NCBI GenBank assembly: GCA_029204225.1
Contig: CM055101.1
Location: forward strand, 36,573,648-36,637,647
Direction of reading: 5' to 3'
Source: Diphasiastrum complanatum
Taxonomy: Eukaryota; Streptophyta; Lycopodiopsida; Lycopodiales; Lycopodiaceae
Length of the DNA stretch: 64,000 nt
The notes below the pieces were generated by a model. The model was given only the letters and a program-made list of their open reading frames with translations, ran no database searches and was not told the DNA's origin. Each line of letters starts with the position of its first letter. Positions within the stretch are counted from its first letter, which is position 1. Shown one piece after another: positions 21,299-34,071 of this stretch. The position numbers and the translations under genes are program-made.

Positions 21299-23200
21299 CT
21301 ACAGTCGCTCAAAAACCTTAGCATCGACCTCGATTTGTCGTTCTATCTTCGACTGTTTAGATTCATGGTAATGCCCAATTACACAATTGGCATAAGTAGC
21401 CAACTTGGTTCGCAAGTAACTGCCATCATAGACTGCAACAGCTAACGAGTTGTCGGCAAACATGTCTCTTTGCGGCAGGATGTCAGCAGTTTTGCATTGA
21501 TATTCAAGAACGAACTTTTTGAATACAAACTTTGCATTGCTTCAAGTACTTTAGCAATGAAGTTGCCTAGCCCACTCATCGAACAGGTCATGAATATCCA
21601 ATAATCCTTGTCCAATTTTTTTGTCTTTGACATTGCAAACTATGTTTTCATAATGTACAAGATAGTTCTTCTCCCACTCAACATACAACTCCCATAATTC
21701 CGGGTAGGAGACATCAATGTCTTGCAAGAGGTTTTCTCTTTCGAACAAAGCAAGATTTGATTTTTCTTTTGGCTTGAAGAGATCGAATTGGCAACAATAG
21801 CACCAATAATCAATCTGTCCTACATGATAGTAAAAAGAAATCCATTTCTTTTTGCATTAAGTAATTTAAAGCATAAAGCAATGTATATCCTACATACAGG
21901 TCTGCACTACTAAAAAGTTTAACAAAAAATTTCCCTTGCAAAATTGCCCAACATAGGCATCCCTTCTGCTCAATGTCGAGTCTATGGCAAAAAAATAAAA
22001 AAGCTTCTTTCTCCCAATTCCCCCAAGTATAACCCATTATGCCTATAAAAAAGAATAGTCCACATGCCATTGCAACTTAAAGTTAAATCGCAGAGGTAGC
22101 CAAATTTAAACTTTTTGAAAAAAAACTTTAAATTCAGTCGCAAGTACCTTGTTAGATTTTTTTGTTTGCATCGACCTAGTTTGTTTGGCTGTCAAGGTGT
22201 CCTTAGCAGTGTCGGGTGCAGCATTCCGTTCCTTGGCAAAATTGCATCCTTTGTTTCATGATGCAGAGAATCATTTTTCCATTTTACTCTATCATTTTTA
22301 GCCAAACAGTTTCGATACTCTTCGTGACTCTCAGGGTAGTTTGGAAGCAATGTACTATCTGTAGCATCGGTTTCTATGGTTTTTCCCTTGCAAGCTCAAT
22401 AATTCGGCCATCAGCTCAGTAATATTCTTCAGAGCCTGGGCATATTTGTTGTGGGCCTTGACTCCAGGACAAGCGACAGTGGTAGTAAGTTCTTTAAGGT
22501 CAATAAGCTCTTCTTCGAATCGATATTTCTCCTGATATAGAGATTGAAGGAGCTCCTTGCGAAAAAAATCTTGTAACAGAGTTTGTGCTTGCTGCCATTT
22601 GCTTGCATCAACCTTAATTATACCAGAATCTGTGCAGCACTTCAATGTGGTTTCGACACTTATTTTTATCAACTTTTTTTTGTCAAGCTGCTATTGCAAA
22701 TGTTCACTCTTCTTTTAATAAAATTCAACTTTGTTTTGAAGGATTTTTCCTTCGGCTTCCAGAGTGACTATGTACTTTTGTGTAGCACTTATCTCTTTTT
22801 CTTCCTTATCCAAATCAGCTTGCAGCAATAAAAAATAACCATGTGCTTTTCTCAAAGTAATTTCAAACTTCTTATTCCTTTGCTTGATGCTGTTGAGCTG
22901 AGCAAGCAACTTCGTCATCATCTTCTTCATATCTTCTATTTTGTGCTCCATTTTTTCAATTTTCTTTTGTTGTCCTTGGCTCACAGCGTCCGTCTCTCGT
23001 ATATGCTTGATGGCTTGTTGAGCCGAAGGTGTCAAGGTGACAAACCGAGCCAATGATTCTAGCTCTGGTGTCGATTCTTTCGCAACGTCTTTTGTTTAAA
23101 GTGGGGTCACTTCTTCTTCTACAACATTGGTAGTCAACTCTGGCTGCACAGTCTGTACTGGTTCGAATCTTTGAAAAGAAAACTTTCGAATCTTGGCCTA
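21299..23200 (-). pseudogene. Gypsy-2 post-integrase ORF with coiled coil
   Basis: A chain of minus-strand open segments starts just after a Gypsy integrase tail. An acidic, Thr/Pro-containing N-terminus (VVEEEVTPL, STPELESLARFVTLTPSAQQ) leads to a strongly heptad-like stretch at 22715-23053 (KIEKMEHKIEDMKKMMTKLL, then DLDKEEKEISATQ). A helical segment at 22355-22672 (WQQAQTLLQDFFRKELLQSL) follows, then 21551-21748 (WELYVEWEKNYLVHYE), and a tail ending QIEVDAKVFERL with the stop at 21299-21301. The total is about 600 residues with a few breaks. There is no signal peptide or membrane segment. The function is unknown; its position makes it an accessory element ORF rather than a host gene. Confidence 0.55.
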
Positions 23201-23339
23201 GATAATTTCGGATTTCAAAAGAGAAATAAAATAAAATCAGCAATAATTCAAACATTCAGTTCAACACACAGACAAACAAAAAGTCGAATGAAAATTCAAA
23301 CGAACAATCGATTCAAAAAGAAGAAGAGACAAATACATA

Positions 23340-23900
23340 AATATTTACAAATAGTACTTCTTTATTCAGGAGCCATTTACTTTGGTTGGTAGCAAATTTT
23401 TCTATAGATCAGATAGTTGAATGGATCCATTGTCGAAAGCTTTGATAGCTTTGTACGGTCCCATCCATCGCGTATGCAATTTTTTTGAAAATTTGATATG
23501 TCAATTATCGTACAATAAAGCATAGTCTTCTTCTAGAAGGACAATTGGCTTTATCGAATCATCAAAGCTTTCTTTCGTCTTGTCTATATTTTTTTTGTAT
23601 CAATTAATGCTTGATTTCATTGTTCCTCAAGCTTTTTAATCGATAAAACTTTTTTCTTTGAATTGCAGTCTTCGTCAGATTGTGATTCAACTTGTACACA
23701 GTAAGTAGGTACTTCAAATTTGATAGGAAATATCGAGTGCATACCGTATACCAAATAGAAAGGTGTCTATTTTGTGATCACTTTCTTAGCATTGCGAGAG
23801 GCCCATGAACCAAATGGAAGTTTTTGATCCCAATCAAAAGCATGCGTTGTCGTAATTTTGTTAAAATTTTACCGCACAATATCCTCCTATAGAAGCCAAC
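23340..23900 (-). pseudogene. Gypsy-2 integrase C-terminus
   Basis: The minus-strand reading shows TPFYLVYGMHSIFPIKFEVP, a VLSIKKLEEQ region, and the C-terminal chromo/SH3-like strand WMGPYKAIKAFDNGSIQLSD with KNLLPTKVNG, typical of plant Gypsy integrase ends. The catalytic core upstream is lost at the junction with a Copia fragment near 23905. Several stops are present. Confidence 0.75.
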
Positions 23901-23904
23901 TCTT

Positions 23905-25064
23905 TGTTGAGAGACTTGATCCTTAGCCATACCCTTGTGCACTTTCATCACTTCTCCTCATGCTTTGTAAGATTTGGTTTCTTATCATAAGCACTCTTGA
24001 AATGTTGTTGGATTCATCTATAGCTTTTAAAGAATCCTTGGATGAAAGACAAGAGGCTACCTCCAAGAGGTCATTACTAACATTCATCTTAATACAATGA
24101 AGTGCTAGCCTTGTCTTCTTCTTGTATCGCACCAATTATTGCCCTCCAAGAGGTTCATTCTCTTCTTCGAGGACAATATCAAAAGAGATAATGGAGTATC
24201 AATAATGACTCCATTCTCACCTTCCATATTGAGTAGTTTGTAGAATTTAACCTCTCACTAGGTTCCAGAAGAAATCCACTAAACCCCGTTTTCCTAAAGA
24301 CTTGTACTAGATTGTACTTCTTGGCTCTCCCTAAATTCTTTTCCAAAATTTGCCTCACTAGCAACTCACTTGATGTTCACAAAGACACAAGTGGCAAGAT
24401 CCCCTTGATCTTGATTCAAAAGAACACTTAGGAAGGATTCTACAAAACAATGCCCAAGAAAATTGGAATTGATTCGATCCTAGAAACTCACAAAGGTTCC
24501 ACTAGTCTTGATTATCTCAACTATGGCTTCTAGTCCTCTCAATGGACTTCTAGCCATGGTTCTTACACTCCCTCACAAAGATGAAATGAAGATTGGATGA
24601 GATTGTATCAAAGACCTATCAAATCCTATCACTTTTCACCATTTTTGGGCAAAAACATGGCAAAATCTTACTCCTCCATCTTGATGGTTTTTCAAGACCT
24701 GTAAAAACTTTTAGAGGGCCTCAACCCAGCCTAGATTAATTAGATTTAATGACACTAAGTCCAATCTAATCAACGACATACAAACTTTGATGCTTTTCCT
24801 AGGTTTAGCACCAAAAAACTCATCAAGATGCTACAAAATAGAATTGTTTGGATCTTGTGTATAGTGAAGATTAAAAAATAGGTTCATAGGTGTCCACACA
24901 TGTGGACTATACAAATTTGACCCTCACCAAGTTTGGTTCAATAATCTTCTCTTTTTTACTTGATTACAACTCGCCCGTACAAGACTAGCTTTCAAGCAAA
25001 ATCTTGCTAAAAATGGATTGTCCAATGATCATTAACTATCCTCTTGTACTTGGATCTGATACCA
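23905..25064 (-). pseudogene. Copia-F gag fragment and leader
   Basis: The minus strand encodes LNSTNYSIWKVRMESLLI at 24179-24290 and RLALHCIKMNVSNDLLE at 23990-24100, both closely similar to Copia-C gag (38101 onward). They are separated by frameshifts. 24370-25050 is non-coding leader up to a primer site at 25051-25064 (minus strand TGGTATCAGATCCA). The rest of the element is missing. Confidence 0.75.
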
Positions 25065-25570
25065 TTTAAAAGTACAATACAAAAGACCATAAATGAACCT
25101 ACATAATGCTCCAAGAGTGATTGATTGATTTACACACCTATCCAATGCAAAACTAGTCACCAAATCTTGATCTAGATTAGCAAACTAGGATCTTACAACC
25201 AAGAGCAATAAAAAAGAATGATCAAATATGGAAATCCAACCCCACACACATGTGGTACAGCCTCTAGTACGGCCCAATATCAGAGAATAATAGTAATCAA
25301 GTTTTGATTGCAATGAAAACACAAAAACACAAGAAAAATAATGAAGAAACTCAAGATTGCCAATTTGCTCTCAAAAATTCTTAGGCATTACTTTGAGAGA
25401 TGGATTGTATATACAAAAGGCTCTTCCCCACCTTGAGTTAGGTGAAAATCCAGCATGTAATAATCTAACCTAGCCTTCACATGTGGAAACATGGACTCAC
25501 ATGTGTGGTACCCACCTATGTACAATCTACATGGTAAACTAGGTTTGCCAATTTTTGGCAATTTCTCACA
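25065..25570 (-). repeat. Copia-F 5' LTR
   Basis: About 505 bp, starting TGTGAGAAATTGCC on the minus strand and abutting the primer site at its other end. The same LTR lies in plus orientation at 33158-33703, truncated. Confidence 0.8.
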
Positions 25571-26010
25571 ACTTTGTCCAAGACCAAAGTCTTATTAGAA
25601 GAGTTCTTTGTGATTCATCATTTCAGCATGCCTTATTACCCAAGAGGCAATGGCCAAGCCGAATCTTCTAATAAGATTCTGTGTGGCATTTTGACAAAAA
25701 TCGTGGAAGCAATCAGATTGGGAGCACAAGCTATATGCTGCTCTTTGGGCTTTTAGAACTGCATTCAAGCAACAACGAACAAATGCCATTCCAACTGGTG
25801 TGTGGCCAAGATGCAGTCATGCCGGTGGAATTTCTTGTTCTATCACTTCGCATTGCCATAGTGCAATGATTGGATGATACAAGATTGCTCCACCTTCACC
25901 ATGAAGCACTACAAAAGTTGCTTGTTAGCAGTCCATGTTGTTGCTGCAGAAAAAGCACATCGCAAGGCTTGGCATGATCATCATCTTCACAAGAAAGATC
26001 ATGGGAGATA
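25571..26010 (+). pseudogene. Gypsy-3 integrase fragment
   Basis: Plus-strand frames read MPYYPRGNGQAESSNKILCG (Glu of the catalytic triad), YAALWAFRTAF and FQLVCGQDAVMPVEFLVLSL, then LHHEAL-like sequence. These are typical Gypsy integrase from the DDE Glu to the C-terminus, spread over three frames. It ends at a purine-rich tract directly before the LTR at 26011. Confidence 0.75.
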
Positions 26011-26879
<869 letters not shown>

Positions 26880-26979
26880 TCCATAAACATGTCATTACAT
26901 GGAATTGAGATCACTATGAAGGCAAAACGACTAGAAGGAAGAGACAATTTCAATAAGGCAAAGACACTGATCGGAACCC

Positions 26980-28020
26980 AAAGTACTTTTTACTGGTAAA
27001 AGATGAATTGGATAAATATCTAGAGGTGAATAAAATTTATCATGTTCTCAGCAGTGAGTGGGTTTCTCCAATTGTAGTTGTACCAAAAAAGATGACTGAA
27101 AAAATATGTGTCAGAACTATTAAAAGCTAAATGCCACAACTCACCACCCACTTTTGTTTACAAATATGATACTCACCAAGTTGCAGGCCATGCATGATGC
27201 AGTTTCCTTGAAGGATTCTCTGAATACAACCAGCTATCAATAAAGGAAGAAGATCAGGCTAAGACTACCTTCACAATAGACTGTGGCATTTATGCATATC
27301 AACAAATGTCATTTGGTTTATGCAATGCACTAGCAACATTCCAAATAATTATGATGGTAATTTTCCAAGATGGCTTTTGTGTCTATAGTTCAAAAGATAG
27401 TCGTCTTTCAAAACTACAAAGACATTTTAGCCATTCAGAGAGGCCTCACTTTGTTTACATCCTAAAAAATATTTTTTTGGCATGTCGGAGGGCATACTTC
27501 TAGGATAGAGAATATCAAAAAGAGGGATTGAAGTCGACAAAGATAAAGTGGAGATTATTCAAAAGTTGAAAAAACCAACCAATTTACATGAATGTCAGGG
27601 ATTCCTGGGACATGTTGGATATTATCGGAGGTTTATTCAAGACCATGCATCCATAGCATCACCATTTACACAAATGTTGAAGAAAGAAATGGAATACGAA
27701 TGGTCTACTGAATGACAACGATCATTCGACCTATTGAAGAAGAAACTCATAAACGTCCCAACTTTACAGCCCGCTGATTGGGTAAGAACCTTTCATGTTT
27801 ATGTGGATGTCTTTTCATTTGCAATTGGAGTTACACTCGATCAAAAGAATGATGAGAAAAAAGATAATCATGTATATTATGCAGGGCGTCAATTGAGCGA
27901 ATTGAAAAAGAACTATTAGGTGACAAAATGTGAAGGACTAGGAATGATCTTTACAGTAAAAAAGTTTCCACACCAATGTAGATTACTTATCACACTTAAA
28001 TACTTGATCTGTTATTGAAA
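26980..28020 (+). pseudogene. Gypsy-4 reverse transcriptase/RNase H fragment
   Basis: Across several frames the plus strand reads a pre-RT strand (SSEWVSPIVVVPKKMTEKIC), QMSFGLCNALATFQ (RT domain), then LHECQGFLGHVGYYRRFIQD and MEYEWSTE, and RNase H (VDVFSFAIGVTLDQ, YYAGRQLSELKKNY). The YxDD region near 27370-27400 is degraded. The order and motifs are Ty3/gypsy. Frequent stops show age. Confidence 0.8.
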
Positions 28021-28039
28021 ACTTAAGTGACAGTTTTCT

Positions 28040-28474
28040 TGATTCGTGGGAGATCGTGGGTGGCTACTGTCGTTGTCAAATTTGATTGCACAGTGCATGG
28101 GATGAGCATGAGAAGGCCGCGACGTCAGCCTTCGCTGAAATTAATGTTGGTGAGAATGCAAAAAGTGTGACACTCTAACAAATGCCTTAAAAACTGATTT
28201 ATAGGGTACCTTCGCTTTTCAATAAGGGCACCTTTAGCATTTGTAGGACAGTGTCGTCTTTTTTCGCCCGTCACAAATCACATGTAAAAAACACAATGTC
28301 ACCTTTTTTGCCTGAGGAAATTTACTTGTATTTATGCAGACAGTTGTATTTTATTTGCCTGTCTTATTTTACATGTAAATATGTAGACTGTTTGACAACA
28401 CAAGTAAAATATAGCAGCATGAATGGAGGCAAATTAACATAGGATTTAGGAGTGTAAAGGAGATAAATCCAACA
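28040..28474 (-). repeat. Copia-D 3' LTR (partial)
   Basis: On the minus strand the LTR begins TGTTGGATTTATCTCC, directly preceded by the polypurine tract AAAGGGGGG (28475-28483). A related LTR lies at about 48800-49885. This copy is cut at about 28040, so only its first ~435 bp remain. Confidence 0.75.
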
Positions 28475-28483
28475 CCCCCCTTT

Positions 28484-29020
28484 AATCTGGATCCGTGAAT
28501 GCCTTGATCTTCAGACTAAGAATGCACAAAACTTGTTGTGTGCATTAACACTTAATGCCTTTGTGAATATATCTACAACCATGTCCTGCATTCTACAGTA
28601 CGTTAAGCTTACCTCCTTGTTGAGAACCTTGCCCCTGATGTAGTGATATCTGATTTCAATGTGCTTACTCCTAGAGTGAAATCTAGGGTTGGCCGATAAG
28701 GCAATAGCACTTTGATTATCACATAATATAATTTTGGGGTTGTTCTGATACAAACTAACATCTGACAGTAAATTTCTCAACCAAAACTTTTTAATAGATT
28801 GGGAACCAGCAATGTATTTTGCTTCAGTAGAAGAAAGAACGATAGAGGTTTGCTTACGACTGTTTCATGAGATAGGACTGCCGTTGAAGAAGAATGTAAA
28901 TCCAGATGTGGACTTACGATTGTCTACATCTCCTCCCCAGCTTGCATCAGAATATCCATTGAGCTGATGAAGATTGTCGTTGCTGACTTCTCCATAGCAG
29001 ATGCACTAGTCCATGGTAGC
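28484..29020 (-). pseudogene. Copia-D RNase H
   Basis: The minus strand reads ILCDNQSAIALSANPRFHSR, RSKHIEIRYHYIRGKVLNKE and MQDMVVDIFTKAL, the last third of Copia RNase H. The first part (28781-29010: SSTEAKYIAG-type, KSTSGFTFFFNG-type) is present with one frame change. It would remove RNA from the hybrid during cDNA synthesis. Confidence 0.8.
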
Positions 29021-30060
29021 TCAAATGTACCTCATGACTCTTATGAGAGCCTTCCAATCGGTCATGCCAAGATTAGCCATATATTGGCTAAGTGAGCTTA
29101 TTGCAAAAGAGATGTCAGGGCTTGTACAGACCATTGAATACATGAGAGATTCAAGTATCGATTGATAAGGATACTCTCTCATCTGCTCCTCTTCCTGCTT
29201 GGTTTGGGGACATTGGTCCTTTGACATATGCAGGTCTGGATCCATCGGTGAGTGAGCTGATTTACAATTCATTAGATTGTATCTATTAAGAACATTGTGA
29301 AGATACCTTTGTTGAGTGATATAGATCAGTTGTCTTGCTTTGTCTCTGTGGATCTGAATGCCCAGACAGAAGTGAGCTTCGCCCAGATCAGTCATGTCGA
29401 ACTCTGCAAACAACATCTGCTTAGAATCCTTGACCAAATTGGTATTGTTTTTGAAAAGCAACGTATCATCCACGTATAGGGTGATGATAATGAAGGATTT
29501 TTTCACCGACTTGGAATAGATGCTGCAATCAGCAGTGCTTGGTTGGAATCCTTGTTCGATGAGGAATGTGTTGATCCTCTGAAACCAAGCTCTGGTAGAC
29601 TGTTTCAAGTCGTAGAGTGCCTTATGGAGTTTACAGACATGATTCTTCATACCTTCCAGAACATATCCTTTGGGCTGGATCATGTAGATGTCTTCTTGTA
29701 TAACTCCATTCAGATAAGTTGTTTGCACATGAAGTTGATGCACTTCGAGGGTGACAGCTGCAACATATGATAGGAGCACTCGGATCGATGAATGTTTGAC
29801 TATAGGACTGAAAGTCTCACTGTAATTGACGTTGGAGATCTGAGTGAATCCTCGTGCTACCATTCTTGCCTTCCTTCGATCAATTGCTCCATTGGCATTG
29901 TATTTGATCTTGAAGATCCATTTTCAATCAATGATATTGTAACCAATAGGAGCTTCAACTAGTGACCACGTTTGGTGCTTGATCAGAGAGGAATACTCTT
30001 TGTCCATGCCAGAGATCAGAGTCTGGTTGATTGAGTGCCTCTTCGATTGTAGTCGGTTCC
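29021..30060 (-). pseudogene. Copia-D reverse transcriptase
   Basis: A 280-codon minus-strand open frame starts MVARGFTQISNVNYSETFSP and shows VQTTYLNGVIQEDIYM, LHKALYDLKQSTRAW, LYVDDTLLF (YVDD active site intact) and the ADLG-equivalent MTDLGEAHFCLGIQIHRDKA. The upstream 100 bp contain the IKYNANGAIDRRKARM-like entry with a stop. The first catalytic Asp (normally DV) reads HVQTTYLNG, so it may be lost. It decodes as Ty1/copia RT. Confidence 0.85.
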
Positions 30061-30064
30061 TGTA

Positions 30065-31130
30065 TCAAGAGAACATGCCTGCATCTAGTAATTTTCTTTC
30101 ATCTTCTACTTGTTTTTCTTCTGTCGTCATTGGTAGCTCATAATAGTTTTTGAGAATTTCATAGCCGACTAGATCACTGTCTACTATGTATTTTGACTCA
30201 TTGAATTTAACATCTCGAACAATTTTTATTCTGCTAGTTTTGGGTACATAGACACGATAGTATGACGAATGTAACTCAAATCCTACTAGAAAATCTTGTT
30301 CTGTCTTTTCATCGAGTTTCTTTCTTAGCTTGTCTGGTATGTGCATATACACTATGCATCCGAATGTCTGTGCAAGACTTGGCTTCGACTTCCACCATAT
30401 TTTATGAAGAGTTTTATCCGGTATTTGAGATTTCAAAATACGATTCTGAAGATAATTTGATGTAGCCACTTCTCACAACTGTTTTGGTGCTTTCACATGA
30501 GCCATCATACACCTAGCAGCTTCCATCAATGTATGATTTCTTCGTTCAACTATGCCATTGTGCTGAGGTGTGTATGATGCAGTCTTAATATGCATAATAC
30601 CTCAATCAGAACAGTAAGCTTTGAATTCGTTGGAAATGTACTCACCTCCACGATCTGAACGAATCTGCTTCAACTTATTGCATGTTTGCTTCTTAGCCCA
30701 ATTCGTATACTCAACAAATTTCTCGAAAACTTCAGATTTTGTATGAATAAAGTATACTACAACGAACTTGCTGAAGTCATCAATAAACGTAATGAAGTAC
30801 TTTGCATCACCCAACGACAATACTCCAAATGGTCCACAAATATTTGAATGCACAATTTCAAGTACCTTAGTTGCTTCATAAACATCCTTATTGAAAGGTA
30901 TTCTAGTCATCTTGCCTTTAAGACATGATTCGTAGGTAGTTCGAATATCTCTACTTTTGATTTTGACTCCTTGAATTCTCTGACTTTTGTTGGCTTGGTA
31001 CAAGGCTTCCATGTTCATGTGACATAGCCTCTTGTATCACAACATATCTGTTGATTCCTGAGTCTGATTGACTTGTTCGATTCTGGTTCGAATATTCAGG
31101 TGATATAGATTTCCTTCTCTAAAACCTTTG
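30065..31130 (-). pseudogene. Copia-D integrase
   Basis: The minus strand 30602-31018 has YESCLKGKMTRIPF, VHSNICGPF (the first catalytic Asp reads Asn), FITFIDDFSKF and QIRSDRGGEYISNEF (second Asp). 30480-30600 covers the TPQHNGIVERRNHTLMEA-type block. 30065-30469 covers IWWKSKPSLAQTFGCIVYMH and DFLVGFELHS. Frame breaks occur at about 30470 and 30601. Sequence upstream of 31020 reads the HKRLCHMNMEALYQ-type zinc region. Confidence 0.8.
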
Positions 31131-31139
31131 GCAACTAGG

Positions 31140-31490
31140 TTATCAGGATCTTCCTCGAACAATTTACAAGAGCTCTTTGTGGAGGTTATTGATTGGCCTA
31201 TTCTCACCACAGTTCAGGAAATCAAGTCTTTCTGGGGGTTTGTAGGATTTTTCCATCGACATATTTCCCAATTTGCTCAATTGGCATTTTCCCTTACCCA
31301 GGTCTTGAAAGGCTATAAGAAGCTAAGCCGGAGGGTTAAGAGTCCACTAGTGGTGTGGACGGAGGATATGAATAATTGTTTTGAGTTGCTTAAGAAAAGT
31401 GTCACTTCGGCACCAATACTAACCATTAGCGATCCTAACAAGGCTTTTGTGGTTAGGACCGATGTTGCAAGATTCCTCAAATCAGGGAAA
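31140..31490 (+). pseudogene. Gypsy fragment embedded in Copia-D
   Basis: The plus strand encodes IDWPILTTVQEIKSFWGFVG (RT thumb), FFHRHISQFAQLAFSLTQVL and WTEDMNNCFELLKKSVTSAP (RNase H entry), an open Ty3/gypsy stretch of about 115 codons. It sits between Copia-D integrase and gag in the opposite orientation, where Copia protease and the gag C-terminus should be. Confidence 0.8.
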
Positions 31491-31922
31491 GACTGAAATG
31501 GATTGTAAGGAAATAAATAGATCTTTAATCTTTCGCATGAATGTGTTCAGGTCTTTTCCATCCCACTGTAGGTAAGTTAATTGGTCTTCCAGAAACATGA
31601 TATGATTATGAGATTGAGTCTCATTCTTGCTTTGCAATTCTTTCCATAAATATTTTGCCTTCGAAATTGATGTAAGATCTAGCATTATATTGTCATGCAT
31701 TGAAGACGCAATAATTGCTATAGTTTTGTCATTTTTCATACTCCATTCTCGAAGTTCTTTACCAGGAGTAGCTATTGGCTTCTCCTCAATTGGTTCTACC
31801 CATTGCCATAGACCTTCACCCTTCAATAAGAGTGAAGTCTTTAATCTCCAAATCAAATCATTTGAACCTTTTGGATCCAAGATCGTAGTGATCTTTGCTT
31901 GAATATTGATGATCAACAACAT
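31482..31922 (-). pseudogene. Copia-D gag N-terminal region
   Basis: A 146-codon frame: DPKGSNDLIWRLKTSLLL, ELREWSMKNDKTIAIIASSM, ISKAKYLWKELQ, FLEDQLTYLQWDGKDLNTFM. It resembles Copia-A gag (4484 onward) in order and motif. The C-terminal half and knuckles are missing because of the Gypsy fragment junction. Confidence 0.8.
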
Positions 31923-32057
31923 CTTCTAAATTTCTGAATCACTCCAGATAGCGGCTTTGTTGATGGATGTTTGAAAAATGTTGAGAGGGATACGAAAATA
32001 GGACTGTATCGATTTTAATTCGTTCTGATATTACTATATCAGTTTTAAACCTTGTAT

Positions 32058-32070
32058 GCTCTGATACCAC
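32058..32070 (-). promoter_or_regulatory. Copia-D primer binding site
   Basis: The minus strand reads GTGGTATCAGAGC, the initiator-Met tRNA type, just after the LTR end at 32071. Confidence 0.85.
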
Positions 32071-32930
32071 TATAAGAGAAATAGTAATTTCTTCCACAGA
32101 GAACATGATTAAAGTTCAAATAAGTTAAACAATATCAGTTTCTTCAATCGGGTTTATATATGATCTATGTACTAGTAGAACAATTTTTGCTTTGATTAAC
32201 TTTGTGTGCAAAAATAATATGTGGAATTAAGAGACAACTTAAGACAATTTTAGACAATAAGAAACTATTCATCAAAAATGAATTTTTATAACTCTAAATC
32301 TGAATCAGTATACATCTCTTGTTGTCTTATCTCGCTATTGTGTCTCTGATTGAATGAGTTGGTTACAATGAGTAGTGCACATGTATTTATATTGCTACAG
32401 GACATGTCTTTTGGCCTTTGATATTCTGTAACAGTAGATCTGACCGTTTACAAGGGTTGATATTCTGATAGACGCTTTGTTTCCAGGGTTGAATAAATTT
32501 TGTTCGCGAATATTTTGTGACAGTTTGTCTCTTCTTCTCAGCTTCATGTTTCGCGAATTATTTGCGATAATTGTCTCTTCGTGACATTTTCATATTTCGC
32601 GGATTGTTCGCGACTTATGACAGTCTCTGAGCTTGAAGTAGAATCCAAAACATTTTGAGAATTGTTCGTGACAATCTCACAACATCTGAGTTTTGAACAG
32701 GAAACGAGATATTTCATGACAAGAATCTTTCAAAAATCTTTCAAGAATCTTTCGAGCTTCAATAAAAAACCGTTTCTAGAATCTTTCGAGTTCGCGTTTG
32801 TTTCTTTCTCATCCTTTGTCAAGTAAACTGTGCATTTTGTTAGTAGAATCAAGATCTGTCTGAGCATTTGTTCTACATCACTTAATAGCTTAAGATATAT
32901 CATCAAGTGCACAAAAATCCTTGGAATTCA
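32071..32930 (-). repeat. Copia-D 5' LTR (partial)
   Basis: LTR-like DNA runs from the primer site to a junction near 32930. It contains TTCGCGAA at 32503-32510 and 32550-32557 and several variants. Its outer (U3) end is cut off, so overlap with the 28040-28474 copy is slight, and assignment to the same element rests on the gag-to-RNase H order between them. Confidence 0.6.
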
Positions 32931-33157
32931 TAGCTTGGCATGATGTTTAGCTTTGAAGTGTGCTACATGTTTTTAGACACAATAATGGAACATCATGTAA
33001 GGGATCCTTTGAGAGGTGGTGAAAGATCCTTCATGGACATCATTCTCTATTGGAGTCTCAAAAATTTCTTGTTTGTAACTAGATTTTTTAGACACTTCTA
33101 AAGTATTCATTCATCAAGCAAAGAGAGTTTTAGATAGATCAAGCTAAATTTGAGGAG
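32931..33157 (+). pseudogene. Copia-F 3' internal end
   Basis: The short frame GGERSFMDIIL matches the Copia-C segment before RNase H. It is followed by non-coding sequence ending in the purine tract GAGGAG directly before the LTR. Confidence 0.5.
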
Positions 33158-33703
33158 TGTGAGAAATTGCCAAAAATTGGCAAATCTAGCTTGATCAAAA
33201 CCATGCAGATTGTACATAGGTGGGTCCCACACATGTGATTCCATGTTGCAACATGTGTAGGCTACCCTAGATATGTTAGATATCATTCATAGGATTAGTT
33301 AGGCTTTTTGGTCATAATTCCTAACTTATAGGACCAAATTCCTTGAATCATGGAGGTGGATAACCAACCTAGCCACCAAAACTCTAGGGTTAGGTAAGAT
33401 TGACAAATTAGGAAAAAAATGATCAATCATCTTCCTTATTACATGCTGTATTTTTACCTAACTCAAGGTGGGGAAGAGCCTTTCGTATATACAATCTATC
33501 TCTCATAGTAATGCCTAAGAATTTTTGAGAGCAAATTGGCAATCTTGAGTTTCTTCACTATTTGTCTTGTGTTTTTGTGTTTGCATTGCAATAGAAACTT
33601 GATTACTATAATTCTATGATATTAGGACATACTGGAGGCTGTACCACATTCCATATTTGATCATTCTATTTGATTGCTCTTGGTTGTAAGATCCTAGTTT
33701 GCT
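33158..33703 (+). repeat. Copia-F 3' LTR (truncated)
   Basis: Starts TGTGAGAAATTGCC and matches the reverse complement of 25065-25570 until about 33703. There it runs into unrelated DNA. Confidence 0.75.
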
Positions 33704-34071
33704 AAGGAAACAACAATGTCTCCAAGTTGGAGCAGCATGAGAAAGTGAACAACATAACATCACGCTGCCAATCAAGCACAAGAGATACAAGGACGAAGCT
33801 AAGACAGTAGATGGAGGATTGGGCATCAACTTGATCTCCACTACTTTGTATCATAAATAGGGTTTGCAAGGATTGAAGCCAACAAGATTCGCCATCAAGC
33901 TAGCAGATCAATCATGCGTAAAACCAAAGGGTGTGGTTGAAGACATTTCAGTAACGATAGCGGGAGTGTAGTTTGTAATCACCTTCGTGGTGATGGGAAT
34001 TCCAAAATCTCCTTCCGCTTATCACATTTTACTTGGATGACCTTGGTTGAGAGTCACGCAAGTGATCATTA
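33704..34071. other. No feature recognised
   Basis: About 370 bp with no motif, LTR boundary or convincing open frame. Confidence 0.4.
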
